In this document: piece by piece, positions 44,281-56,600 of the stretch | How the letters are laid out: each line of letters begins with the position of its first letter | Numbering within the stretch: position 1 is the stretch's first letter | Source of the DNA: Ipomoea triloba | Taxonomy: Eukaryota > Streptophyta > Magnoliopsida > Solanales > Convolvulaceae | Length of the DNA: 64,000 bases | Reading direction: 5' to 3' | Assembly: GCF_003576645.1 (NCBI RefSeq) | Contig: NC_044925.1 | Location: 16,961,320-17,025,319, forward strand | Made by a program: the position numbers and the translations under genes | Notes under the pieces: generated by a model | The model's input: only the letters and a program-made list of their open reading frames with translations | Told to the model about the DNA's origin: nothing | Databases searched by the model: none

Positions 44281-46590
44281 TCCCATTTTGACTAGCAACG
44301 TGTCAACGCTATCGGACTAGATGTTGGTGCTCAAATCACAATTAACGACCGGTCACAACTGGGCGCGTGCATTCCATGTGCTCGATGGGCGCATTAATTT
44401 GCATTTGTTCTCCTTTTTTTTCAATTTCTATTTTTCATATTTTTTTTTACTTTCTTTTTTTCCTTTTTCCATTTTCTCCCATTTTATCTTCCCTAGTCAC
44501 ACCTACAAAAACTTCTCAAAAAACTATGCCTATTGAGGATGCTCTAGAGTCGAAATCGTCAGTAGTGGGGTTGACAGCTATAAGAAGAAATAAGGGAAAA
44601 CACTAGTGTGAACTGAGGAAGCTAGATCAAGCTGGAGGCGGGGCCAATAGACAGGTAAGCTAATGAAACTTGTTTACTCTACGGGGATTGATTGCTCCAC
44701 TAAAAATTAACTAAGAAATAAAACAAATAAACTAATGATCTCAGAGTAGCCTTTAATGAAATTATTGCACCCATTGTCAAAGTAATGAAGCATTTATGAT
44801 GCTTGCACGGACTTAACTTAATCGTTCAGTAGGTAGTGTTTGAGAGAAGAATGAAACGTTTGTGATATGATTTGTTAGCTTTTACACAATAAAGTATGTA
44901 ACAATCTAACATCCAAGAACTTACTAGTTTTTGCATATAAGAAATGTAGAGTTTTTCAGTCTCAACAACATATAAATAATTATATTTGATTCAAAAATAT
45001 TTACAAAATAAATAGAGTATTAGATATGTAGATGAATACTAGGTGATAATTAAGAAATATATAGCAAAAATTTATACCATATCTAAAAAAAAATCAATAA
45101 ATCAAAACAATGTCAATCACCAACTCACCAATTTCTATAATAAGCCTCGACAATTCTGTATAGCTTCTTCAAGTTATACCACATTCAGAAATAAAAATCA
45201 ATAAAATAATGTCATCATCTCACCAATTTTCATAATAGACCTCGATAATTCTCTATAGCTTATTCAAATTGGGTCTTTACCATATGATGAGAATGCGTTA
45301 TTTTTACTGCCTATTTGAATTGCTGTCAAGATAGTGGATAGACTCACTAATGGTGGTCCCCCAGATGTAGATACGATTGTATCGATCTGGGTAAACAATG
45401 CATTGTGTTATTTACTTATTTAGTTTCTGCACTTGGTCATACCGCTAGTGCCCTAATTGTTCAATCACTATTAGAGTTTGCGGTAAGACTATTTACCAAA
45501 AAAAAAGTCAAATATATAATAAGGTAAATTGAATATAACATATACACGAAAATAACAATTCAATTATTGCTAGAGATTTTCAAATTTTGGAGTACAAAAA
45601 ATGTTGGGTGACAAATGCAAGAAGCTCATGCTTTTGAGGTTTATGTTATTTTCAAATATTGTTTTCTTGTGTAATTCTTTCATTTTTTTTGGCTGGAGTG
45701 CAAGAGAGAGCGAATGGGGAGAGAGAAGAATATGAGTGCCAGTAGGGCATGTGCAGGCCACGCGCCCGCTGGGTGCATAAAGAATTTTTTTTTTTTTTTT
45801 TTACTGTCAGGCCTTTTTTTTCGTTATATTTTTCTAAGATTTCTTCTTCTTCTCTTTCCCTCATCTCTCCAAGTTAGCATCTCAAAAACAAAACAAAAAA
45901 AAATTAATTTATATGGTGAATGGTTTTATGTTTCTAATTCAGTGTACTATAATATTATTATTAGATAGTTGTTTCCTTCCTTTTATTATTATACTAATTA
46001 AGGAAGTTAAGAATTAATAAAAATTAAGCTAATAATGGAATTTATGAATTAAGTAAAATACGGAAATAATTGTAATTAAGCTAATAATGGAGAATAAGAA
46101 ATTAGAAATTGAATGTAATTACAGAGTATTTAAATGATAATAAAATTATCTTTATAATAAAAAAATCATGTTTTTTAGTTAATGATTATAGGCAAATCTT
46201 CCAAAACATTAATATTTATAATAAATAAAATATTTTCAAAATTATCATTATAATGATAATTAATAGTATAAAAATATTTAATGCAAGTATTTAAATGGTA
46301 ATAAAATTATCTTTTTAATTACAAAATCATTTTTTAGTTGATGAATAAACTATACGAAAAAGGTAAAATCATTGTAAAGGAAGGCTATTAAATATATTTT
46401 AAAACTTAGGGTACTATAATATTATTATTTGGTAGCCGTTTCCTTCCTTTTATTATTATACTAATTAAGGAATTAAGAAATTAATTATAATTAAGCTAAT
46501 GAAGAAATTTAAAAATAAGTAAAATAAGAAAATAATTATAATTAAGCTAATAATAAAGAAGAATAGGAGCTGCAGTCGGCAGACTTTTTT
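44270..46590 (+). repeat. 4.3-kb tandem duplication, unit 1 start, with R copy 3 and DA1-related relic
   Basis: Colinear with 48555-50930 at an offset near 4280-4345. Landmarks in order: TGTCAACGCTATCGGA, a GTCGAAATCGTCAGTAGTGG exon-like segment followed by AGACAGGTAAGC, an intron/exon relic of the DA1-related gene (44750-44970, AAGAAATGTAGAGTTTTTCA with the acceptor changed), repeat R (45035-45785), then an AT-rich CCGTTTCCTTCCTTTTATTA segment. No intact frame. Confidence 0.75.
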
Positions 46591-46617
46591 TTAGATGAAT
46601 ACTAGGTGATAATTAGG

Positions 46618-46649
<32 letters not shown>

Positions 46650-48554
46650 AAAATTTAATTTATACGATATCGAGAAATAAAAAATAATAAATTAAAACAA
46701 TGTCGATCAGCAACTCACTAATTTCCATAATAAGCCTTGACAATCTCAACAATCCTTATAGCTTCTTTTTTTTTACCATTATTAACTCACCAATTTTCAT
46801 AATAGGCCTCGACAATCCTCTATTAACTTCTTCAAATTGGGTTTGTACTGTGCGATGAGAATGCAATAGTTTTACCATCTATTTGAATTGCTGTCAAGAT
46901 AGTGGATAGACTCACTAATGGTGGTCCCCCAAATGTAGATACGATTGTATCGATCTAGCTAAACAATACATTGTGTCATTTACTTTCTATTTGATTTAAT
47001 TTCTACACTTGGTCATGTCACCATTGCATTAATTGTTCAATCACGATTAGGGTTTGACTACTTCTCAAACAGAAAAATCAAATAGATAATTGCGTAAATT
47101 GAATATTATATATACACGAAAATTACAATTCAATTATTGCTAGAGATTTTTAAATTTTGGAGCACATGAAATGTTGGCTGACAAATTCAAGTGAGAAGTT
47201 CCTACTTTTGAGGTTTGTGTTGTTTTCAAATATTGTTCTAGTGTGCAAATCTTTCATTTTGTGGGTACTCGCTAGTTAAATTCCATACGATCATAAATAG
47301 GTGCGTGTTTTCTAGCCTTCATTCCTGTTAACCTCACATATTCAAGGGAGAAGTTTACTTTTTTTTAGGTTTGTGTTATTTTTGGATCAGAGTTAATACC
47401 TAATTTAGTATTCGACTATAGTAATTTTTCTCTATTTACTCCTTGATTCTAACAGTCGAGGACCCAATTGGGTAAAATCATTAAATTTGAGGACCTAATT
47501 AAGCACAAAAATTAGTCTAGGAGTAAATAGAGAAAAATCACTATAGTTGATGACTAATAATTTGGGTAAAATCACTATAACCAAAAGCAAACTTGGGTAA
47601 AACTACTATAGTCGAGAACTAAATTGAATATTAATAGAGGTGAAATTATCAAGTTATCTTAATAAACGACTCAATTGGATAAAATCATCAAAGTCGATAA
47701 CCTAGTTAAATCGAGAAAAATCACTGTTGGTTTTATCAACCACGGGATGGTCGAATGGCGGGCCAACACCACCGGAAAAAAAAAATGTCTAGGTTTGATT
47801 AATTGTGAATGTAGAGTTTGCCTTTAGTAAATTTTGAATTGCTTAACCTTTTTCAAGGTTCGATACCCCTATTTATACAATGAGAGGGTATGATTCCCTT
47901 TAATTTGGTGACCCTAATTTACCATAAATATACACGATTTACCTGCCTTATTACATGATTGAACTATTGGGTCCGTGTGCAATTCTTTCATTTTTTGGCT
48001 AAAGTGGAAGAGATAGAATGAGTAGAGAGAATAATAGGAGTGCCCAGTCGGGTGCGTGCACGCCACGCGCACGCTAGATGAATATTTTTTTTTTGTCAGA
48101 TCTGTTTATTTCCTTTTTATTTTTCTCACATCATTTCTTCTTCTTTTCTCTTCCTCCTCTCTCTCCTAGTTAGCATCTCTTCTTCGTTAGGTCTGATCTT
48201 GCTGTCTTATGTCACCCCATGTCGACCGCCTTCTCCTCCTGAATATTTAGGGATCGTTTACTTCATTTTTTTGTTTTTCCATTTCCAGTTTTCCATTTTT
48301 TCATTTTTCCACTTTTCCTTCTCCATTTCTCCAGTTTTCCATTCTCCATTTCTCCACTTTTTCGTTCCTTCAATTTTTAAATTTCTTTAGAACCTCATTT
48401 TGTGGTTCTGCCATCATAACCTCAAGCAAAACCTCAAAATGAGGTTCTAATATCAGAACTAAATGAGGTTCTGCTCAAAATAACTTCTCAAAATCAAATT
48501 TCACAATTGAAGTTCTACAATTGAGATTCTATTGGAATATTTATTAATTATCAA
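46591..48554 (+). repeat. R copy 4, degenerate GTCGAGGAC repeat, partial R copy 5
   Basis: R copy 4 spans about 46595-47270. From 47390 to 47720 a degenerate tandem repeat around ACTATAGTCGAGGACTAAAT and GGACCTAATTAAGCAC is present; relatives are near 21080-21220 and 41610-41710. The 3' part of an R copy with GCGTGCACGCCACGCGCACG returns at 47970-48085. Bases 48240-48380 are T-rich with repeated TTTTCCATTTCTCCA pieces. Confidence 0.65.
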
Positions 48555-50990
48555 TTGTAATATCCTGTCTCATGGCATTTTGACCAGCAACATGTCAACG
48601 CTATCGGATTAGATGCGGGTGCTCAAATCACAATTAACGACCGGCCATAACTGGGCGCGTGCATTCCACGTGCTCGATGGGAGCAATGCATTTGTTTTTT
48701 TTTTTCAAATTCTATTTTAAAGATTTTTTTTTTGTTTTTTTTTCTTTTTTCATTTCCTCCCATTTTATCTTCCTAGTTACACCTGCAAAAACCTCTGAAA
48801 AAACTATGCTTGGGGATGCTCTAAAGTCGAAATCGTCAGTAGTGGGGTTGACAGCTAGAAGATGCAACAAGGGAGAACTCCAGTGTGGATTGAGCAAGCT
48901 AGATCAAGGCGGCCGAGGCAGTAGACAGGTATGGTGATGAAACTTGTTTGCTCTACGGGAAATGATTGAATATAAAAATATTAGTCTAAAACTAAATGTG
49001 AAATTGCTCCACTAAAAATTAACTAAGAAATAAAACAAATAAATTAATGATCTTAGAGTGACTTTTAATGAAATTATTGCACCCATTGTCAAAGTAATGA
49101 AACATCTATGATGCTCGCACAGACTTAATTCACTCATTTGGTAGGTAGTATTTGAGAGAAGAATGCAAAATTTGTGATATGATTTATTAGCTTTTACACA
49201 ATACAGTATCTAACAATCTAACATCCAAGAACTTACTGTTTTTTGCATATAAAAAATGTAGAGTTTTTCAGTCTCAACGACGTCGATCAACAAATATAAA
49301 TAATTATATTTGATTAAAAAGTATTTACAAAATAAATAGAGTATTAGATATGTAGATGAATGCTAGGTGATAATTAAGAAATATATATATAGCAAAAATT
49401 TATACCATATCGAGAAATAAAAATCAATAAATCAAAACAATGTCGATCAGCAACTCACCAATTTCTATAATAAGCCTTGACAATCCTGCATAGCTTCTTC
49501 AAATTATACTACATTGAGAAATAAAATTAATAAAATAATGTCATCAACTCACCAATTTCCATAATAGACCTCAACAATTCTCTATAGCTTATCCAAATTG
49601 GGTCTTTACCATGTGTTGAGAATGCGTTATTTTTACTGTCTGTTTGAATTGCTGTCAAAATAGTGGATAGACTCACTAAAGGTGGTCCCCCAGATGTAGA
49701 TACGATTATTGTATCGATCAGGGTAAAAAAATACATTGTGTCATTTACTTTCTGTATGATTTAATTTCCGCACTTGGTCATATCGCTCGTGCCCTAATTG
49801 TTCAATCACGATTAGAGTTTGCGATAAGACTATTTTTCAAACAAATAATTCAAATATATAATCAGGTAAATTGAATATCACATATACACGAAAATCACAA
49901 TTCAATTATTGCTAGAGATTTTTAAATTTTCAAGGGAGAAGCTCCTGCTTTCTGAGGGTTCTGTTGTTTTTAAATATTGTTTTATTGTGTAATTCTTTCA
50001 TTTTTTGACTGAAGTGCAAGAGAGAGAATGAGTAGAGAAAAGAATAAGAGCGCCCAGTCGGTCATGTGCACGCCACGCGCACACTGGTGCATAAAGACTT
50101 TTTTTTTTAGTGTCAGGCCTTTGTTTTCCTTTTTATTTTTCTCACATTTCTTCTTCTTCTCTTTCCCTCATCTCTCTCCAAGTTAGCATCTCAAAAACAA
50201 AATAAATAAAAAATTAATTTATATGGTGAATGTTTTTATGTTTCTAATTTACTGTATGTAATATTATTATTAGATAGTCGGTCGTTTCCTTCCTTTTATT
50301 ATTATACTAATAGGAAGTAAGGAATTAATAAAAATTAAGCTAATAATGGAATTAATGAATTAAGCAAAATAAGAAAATAATTCTATTAAGCAAATAATGG
50401 AGAATAACAAATTAAAGAATTGAAAGTAATTACAGAGTATTTAAATGGTAATAAAATTATCTTTATTATCAAAAAATTATGTTTTTTGGTTAATAATTAT
50501 ACGCAAATCTTTCAAAATATTAATATTTATAATAAATAAAATATTTTCAAAATTATCATTATAATGATAATTAATAGTATCAAAAATATTTAATGCAGAG
50601 TATTTTTTTTTCTTTTTGGAAACTAATGTAGAGTATTTAAATGGTGAATATACTATACGAAGAAGGTAAAAATTATTGAATATACTATTCATTTTTTTGT
50701 TAATGAATATACTATATGAAGAAGGTAAAAATTATTGTAAAGGAAAACTATTAAATAGATTTTAAAACTTAGGGTGCTATATAATTATTATTCGGTAGCC
50801 GTTTCCTTCCTTTTATTATTATACTAAATAAAAATTAATTATAATTAAGCTAATAAAGAAATTAAAAAATTAAGTAAAATAAGAAAATAATTATAATAAA
50901 TCTAATAATTGAGAAGAATAGGAGTGCCCAGTCGGCACGTGCACGCTACGCGCACACTGGCGGGGTACATAAAGACTCTTTTCTTGTTTT
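48555..50990 (+). repeat. 4.3-kb tandem duplication, unit 2, with R copy 6 and DA1-related relic
   Basis: Same order of landmarks as 44270-46590, including the exon-like GTCGAAATCGTCAGTAGTGG segment (48827) and the relic AAATGTAGAGTTTTTCAGTC (49255). R runs about 49355-50105. The GC-rich core occurs at 50051-50100 and again at 50924-50980. Confidence 0.75.
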
Positions 50991-51037
50991 GTCAGACCTC
51001 TTTTTTTTTCAAAAGAGATAAGTCAAATACATTGAAA

Positions 51038-52048
51038 CGAGTAGTTTTTTTTTTTTAATCAAAGCATATTTTATCTGAAGTACCCATTTCCTCCTCCACC
51101 CTAAGCCCTAAATCTAAATACAGCAGAAACCCTACATAGCAGCAGATAGGACACCGCTCCCCTCACCACCTCATCGTCGCCGCAGCAAATTGGACTCCAG
51201 TCACGCCACATCTTGCCGGCTACGATGACGCAGCAGACGCCGCTCTTCTTACGGCCTTACCACATGACACCGCAGCAAATTGTATCGAACAGGGTAAACA
51301 ATACATTGTATCATTTACTCTTTGTTTGATTTAATTTTCGCACTTGGTCATATCTCCGTTGCACTAACTATTCAATCACGATTAGGGTTTGACTATTTCT
51401 CAAACAGATAAGTCAAATAGATAATCGGGTAAATTGAATATCACATATACACAATTATTGTTTTGCATAATCTTCTGTTCCTTTTCCATTTTCAATGAAT
51501 TAAGAATCTTTTTTAATTTTCCTATTTTACTCCTAACTTTGTTACTGATTATTATTAGTATTAATCAATTAATTCTGTTTCTTTTTCATTTTTAGTGATT
51601 TAGAGATTATTTTTCCTATTTATTGATAACTTTTTTATTGATTATTATTAGTATTAATTAATCAGTGAATCCTATTTCCTTTTCCATTTTCAGTGAATTA
51701 AGAATTATTTATTTATTTTCATATTTGACTACTAACTTTTTTACTAATTATTATTAATATTATTAATTATTAGTAATACTGTATTATTATTAGTAGTAGT
51801 AATCTTAATCTAGAATTGTAATACAAATAGGAAAGTAGGAAAAAGAATATATTGTATTAGAAATAGTATTACCATATTTTAATGTACAATTCTAGTATGA
51901 ATATAAATTGTATTACCATATTTTACAATATTACGCAAACTTTAATAGTATATGTGTGTTTTGGGTTGGAAGTTAAAATAGAGTTTTTTTTTTAATTAAT
52001 AGTATAGATTACGTTGCAGGAAAATATATATATGTACTGTATTATTAT
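51038..52048 (+). repeat. Segmental duplicate B, keeps the empty copia insertion site
   Basis: Homologous to 31087-31825 joined to 36174-36430. At 51772-51776 the sequence reads through AGTAA without the 4.3-kb copia element. The match ends at 52048, where a gypsy LTR begins inside the unit of the ~250-bp array. Confidence 0.88.
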
Positions 52049-52469
52049 TGATAGGGTAATACGCACTCATGTACCCACGTACAGTAGACGACCGACAAAC
52101 ACCTAACCGACCTGATGAGCTGCCCGACCTAAATCCATTGCCCGACTTCATTACACTGCCCGACCATCCCGGAGCCCGACAGTCTTCTGTCTGACCGACA
52201 CGTGTACAGCCATGAGGCGCCGGTGGCGGTCGACAGTGCATGTGCCCCACGTGTGCTCCATGCCGGAGGTCCGGAATCCCCCACTCGAGTCTCCCCTATA
52301 AATACCTGCATTTATGGAGGAGAGATGACCTTTTTTTCCGCTACCCTGAAGAGACATAGAGATCGACTCCAGGCCTTGTTTGACTCCCGAGCTCTTAGCG
52401 TGGCGTATTGAGGTGTTATAATAAGATCGTACGTACTTTATACTTTACTCTCCCCCCGAATTCTCCACA
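52049..52469 (+). repeat. 5' LTR of the gypsy element
   Basis: Starts TGATAGGG and ends TTCTCCACA, so TG...CA. TATAAATA lies at 52297-52304, giving a U3/R boundary roughly 30 bp later. The sequence is clearly more GC-rich than the surrounding DNA. Confidence 0.8.
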
Positions 52470-52477
52470 TCATTTTT

Positions 52478-52496
52478 TGGCGCCGTCTGTGGGGAC
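52478..52496 (+). promoter_or_regulatory. Primer-binding site of the gypsy element
   Basis: TGGCGCCGTCTGTGGGGAC lies nine bases after the LTR end. TGGCGCC-type primer sites are common in plant gypsy elements; the exact tRNA is not determined. Confidence 0.75.
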
Positions 52497-52530
52497 GAGT
52501 TTTACAGCCGTTGACGATCGCCCTCCAGTC

Positions 52531-53692
52531 ATGTATCCTTACTTGGACTTCTTCAATGAACCAGAGAATCAAGAGATGGAGTACCCAGACGACCCTGAGG
52601 CCGGCGACCGGGACCTCCGATCCCATCTCAACGCCCGCATGGAGTCGGATAGAGCACACCCGACCGAGCCTCACCACCAGAGCCGATCAACGTAATTCAC
52701 GAGGTCCCAATTTTCTCTCAGGCTGCTGGACAAATGCCGTACCAGTATCCCATGAACCCCATGGGAGTCCCCGACCTGAACTACCCGTGGTGGCAGGGCA
52801 ACCCCCAATATTATCTGCCCCCTTACCAGTTCCCACCCGGCATCTACCCGCAGCCTCCATATTTCCCAATGCCAGATGTATCACCGAACCCCGTGAATCC
52901 AGAGCTCCGACGCGCGCAGTCCGAGCGAAGACCGTCGGCCCCTTACCCCGACCTTTCAGGGCCGTCCCGTGCCCCATTGCCGACCCATACGGAGGCACTC
53001 GAGGCCACAGAATACGAGTCCCCTCGGCGAAGGAGCGCTTTCGATAGGTTGCGGCGCTCGGCTCGAGAACGGTTGGGGGTAAGGGAGGAAGGGCGTCGGT
53101 CTGTTGACGGACCTGTTACCAGCTGCCGCGGAGACTCGGAAAGCAGCAGCTCACGCTCGGGCCGACCCAGGAGCCGAGCGGGAAATAGCGGTAGCGCCTT
53201 GCCTCGAGGCCTCATGGAGCAAGTCCGGCGAGAGTTTGATCGGTGGAGGAACGAACAAGCACCGAGGTCGGGGAACGTTGCGGCCGCCCTGCTCACAGCC
53301 CCTTTCACGGATGAGGTCATGAACCATCCGTATCCGATTGACCTCCGGGTTCCTGGGAACAAGGGCTATAGTGGAAAGATCGACCCCGAGGAACACATCA
53401 ACGCATACTATGGGAACATGTTGATGATGGGGGTATCAGACGCGGTGATCTGCCGCGCCTTTTATTCCACTTTGGAGGGCCGGGCGATAGAGTGGTTTAA
53501 GTCTTTGGAGGCCGGGTCTATCGACAGCTTCGCGGAGCTAGCGCGGAGGTTCATACAGCGCTTCGCTACCTCGAAGGCTGTTCGCCGACATTTCACTTAC
53601 CTAGAGATTGCAAAACAAGAAGAGGGGGAAAGTTTGGCCGATTTCCTCGTCAAGTGGAAGAGCGCAGTTGGGGAAGTGGAGCCCATGGATGA
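52531..53692 (+). pseudogene. Gypsy gag, N-terminal and core part, frameshifted and cut
   Basis: ATG 52531 starts MYPYLDFFNEPENQEME. Near 52675 the reading has to move to another frame, which then stays open: NVIHEVPIFSQAAGQ, a Pro/Tyr-rich region (MPYQYPMNPMGVPDLNYP), an Arg/Ser-rich region, and from about 53320 the retrotransposon gag domain (DPEEHINAYYGNMLMMGVSD, AFYSTLEGRAIEWFKSL, FAELARRFIQRFATS, LEIAKQEEGESLADFL). It ends at the insertion point within VEPMDD. The zinc knuckle and pol lie outside the window. Confidence 0.8.
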
Positions 53693-56600
53693 TGTTAGGA
53701 ACATAATGTATTAAGTTTTGATGATACCAAAAATGTAATTTAGAATCCCCTAAAGTCTCGAAAGATAGGAATCAATGTAAGTTCGACAAGTAAACTAAGA
53801 GCGAAAATACAACCGGGTAACTTGAGCTCAACTTGGAAAATATTTAAGCTTGAGGTAAACTTGTATGAACATCTTAGAAGACTCGTGTTGTAATTTCATA
53901 GATAGATCAGTAGAAGGCACGAGACAACACTGGAGGAATAAGGGTCTGCGAGACATCAACTAAGTCTCGAGACATAAGCAGAGTTCGAGAAGTAGGACCT
54001 CTCGATACAACAACCCAGTTCGAGACATAAGCAGAGTTCGAGAAGTATGACCTCTCGATACAACAACCCAGTTCGAGANTAAGCAGAGTTCGAGAAGTAT
54101 GACCTCTCGATACAACAACCCAGTTCGAGACATAAGCAGAGTTCGAGAGATAGATCTCTCGATACATGGGGATCAAGTCATCAAACAATCGAGACATCAA
54201 TCTTGGTCTCGATAAACTGACATTTCTCCAAAACGCTGAATGACGGTCAGGAAGCATGATTAAAGTTTGGAGAAGAAGAATATCATGGAGATAAAATATT
54301 AAGGAGGTGCCAGAAGTGAATGCCACATCAGAATTCCACAACAAACGGATAGAAGGTGCACTAATCCAAAGTCGGTCTTATTCCCTAGAACAAGGATCAA
54401 TGGGAATTTAAAAAGAGTAACTTTTACCAAAAGTAGCAAGTGGAGCATGGACTCAAGAAAGTGGATTATAGAATATCCACTACCAAACAAAAGGTTCAAG
54501 TTACAAGACCACCACTCCATGAAAAATGCTGAAAAGATGCAAGTCCCATGCTCAGCATGGGAGACAAATTTCAAACGGAATAATTTTCCCTCCAACGGAA
54601 TTATTCCTTTACTCTCATATAAAAAGGACGTGAAGACACAGATCAAAAAAAAAAAAAAAAGGGGGAATTTTCGTAAGAGATCGGTTCGATTCGAAAATCT
54701 TAAGAGGTGTCTATTTCAAACGTTCAAGTGCCTGAGCTCAATCCGGAATATCATCCTGATATTCAAAATAGCGAGAAAACACATCTTAGTGTTTGAGAGA
54801 GTTACAAAGCTTAAACTGCTATACATCTAGAAGGTGACCGAAGCTGCTCTACATCGAAGTTGATTCAACGATAGCTTTTGGTCAGATTGGAGCTTGTTAC
54901 ACTCAACTGTGACAACCAAAGGTCCTTGCTTTGGATTAAGCAAGAAGAGGCGGAGTAACCTGGCAGCTGTCTAGTGAAGATCCTGAGGCTTGAGGCGGGC
55001 TTGGTGATCAAAGCTCAAGTGCTCGAGAGGTGGAGTAACTGGAAGCGGGGAGAAAAACCTGAGGAGAGGCTGAGTAACCTGGGAGCTGTCTTTGTTAGGA
55101 ACATAATGTATTAGGTTTTGATGATACCAAAAATGTAATTTAGAATCCCCTAAAGTCTCGAAAGATAGGAATCAATGTAAGTTCGACAAGTAAACTAAGA
55201 GCGAAAATACAACCGGGTAACTTGAGCTCAACTCGGAAAATATTTAAGCTTGAGGTAAACTTGTATGAACATCTTAGAAGAATCATGTTGTAATTTCATA
55301 GATAGATCAGTAGAAGGCACGAGACGACACTGGAGGAATAAGGGTCTGCGAGACATCAACTAAGTCTCGAGACATAAGCAGAGTTCGAGAGGGAGGACCT
55401 CTCGATACAACAATCCAGTTCGAGACATAAGCAGAGTTCGAGAGGGAGGACCTCTCGATACAACAATCCAGTTCGAGACATCATCTTTGGTCTCGATAAA
55501 CTGACACTTCTCCAAAAGGTTAAATGACAGTCAGGAAGCATGAATAAAGTTTGGAGAAGAAGAATACCATGGAGATAAAATATTAAGGAGGTGCCAGAAG
55601 TGGATGCCACATCAGAATTCCACAACAAACGGAAAGAAGGTGCACTAATCCAAAGTCGGTCTTATTCCCTAGAACGAGGATCAATGAGAATTTAAAAAGA
55701 GTAACTTTTACCAAAAGTAGCAAGTGGAGCATGGACTCAAGAAAGTGGATTATGGAATATCCACTACCAAACAAAAGGTTCAAGTTACAAGACCACCACT
55801 CCATGAAAAATGCTGAAAAGATGCAAGTCCCATACACGGCATGGGAGACAAATTTCAAACGAAATAATTTTCCCTCCAACGGAATTATTCCTTTACTCTC
55901 ATATAAAAAGGACGTGAAGACACAGATCACTCAGGGGGAACTTTTGTAAGAGATCGATTCGATTCGAAAATCTAAAGAGGTGTCTATTTCAAACGTTCAA
56001 GTGCCTGAGCTCAATCCGGAATATCATCCTGATATTCAAAATAGCGAGAAAACACATCTTAGTGTTTGACAGAGTTACAAAGCTTAAACTGCAACACATC
56101 TAGAAGGTGACCGAAGCTGCTCTACATCGAAGTTGATTCAACGATAGCTTTTGGTCAGATTGGAGCTTGTTACATTCAACTGTGACAACCAAAGGTCCTT
56201 GCTTTGGATTAAGCAAGAAGAGGCGGAGTAACCTGGCAGCTGTCTAGTGAAGATCCTGAGGCTTGAGGCGGGCTTGGTGATCAAAGCTCAAGTGCTCGAG
56301 AGGTGGAGTAACTGGAAGCGGGGAGAAAAACCTGAGGAGAGGCTGAGTAACCTGGGAGCTGTCTTTGTTAGGAACATAATGTATTAGGTTTTGATGATAC
56401 CAAAAATGTAATTTAGAATCCCCTAAAGTCTCGAAAGATAGGAATCAATGTAAGTTCGACAAGTAAACTAAGAGCGAAAATACAACCGGGTAACTTGAGC
56501 TCAACTCGGAAAATATTTAAGCTTGAGGTAAACTTGTATGAACATCTTAGAAGAATCATGTTGTAATTTCATAGATAGATCAGTAGAAGGCACGAGACGA

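Larger units (their letters stand above)
52049..53692 (+). mobile_element. Ty3/gypsy retrotransposon 5' part, interrupted by Sirevirus copy 2
   Basis: A 421-bp LTR, a primer-binding site starting TGGCGCC and a gag frame follow in order. The element is cut inside gag at 53692 by the LTR of the second Sirevirus. Its remainder is not in this window. Primer site and proline-rich gag suggest a non-chromoviral (Tat/Athila-side) gypsy element, which I cannot confirm without pol. Confidence 0.82.

Noticed and set aside
43330..50990. Repeat family R as Helitrons
   Set aside because: The GC-rich ends recall a Helitron hairpin, but no consistent 5' TC and 3' CTRR termini were found and flanks are shared by segmental duplication.
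52511..53047. 178-codon plus-strand frame in the gypsy gag region
   Set aside because: It is out of frame with the recognised gag domain, and its Pro/Arg-rich translation is a shadow of the gag frame.
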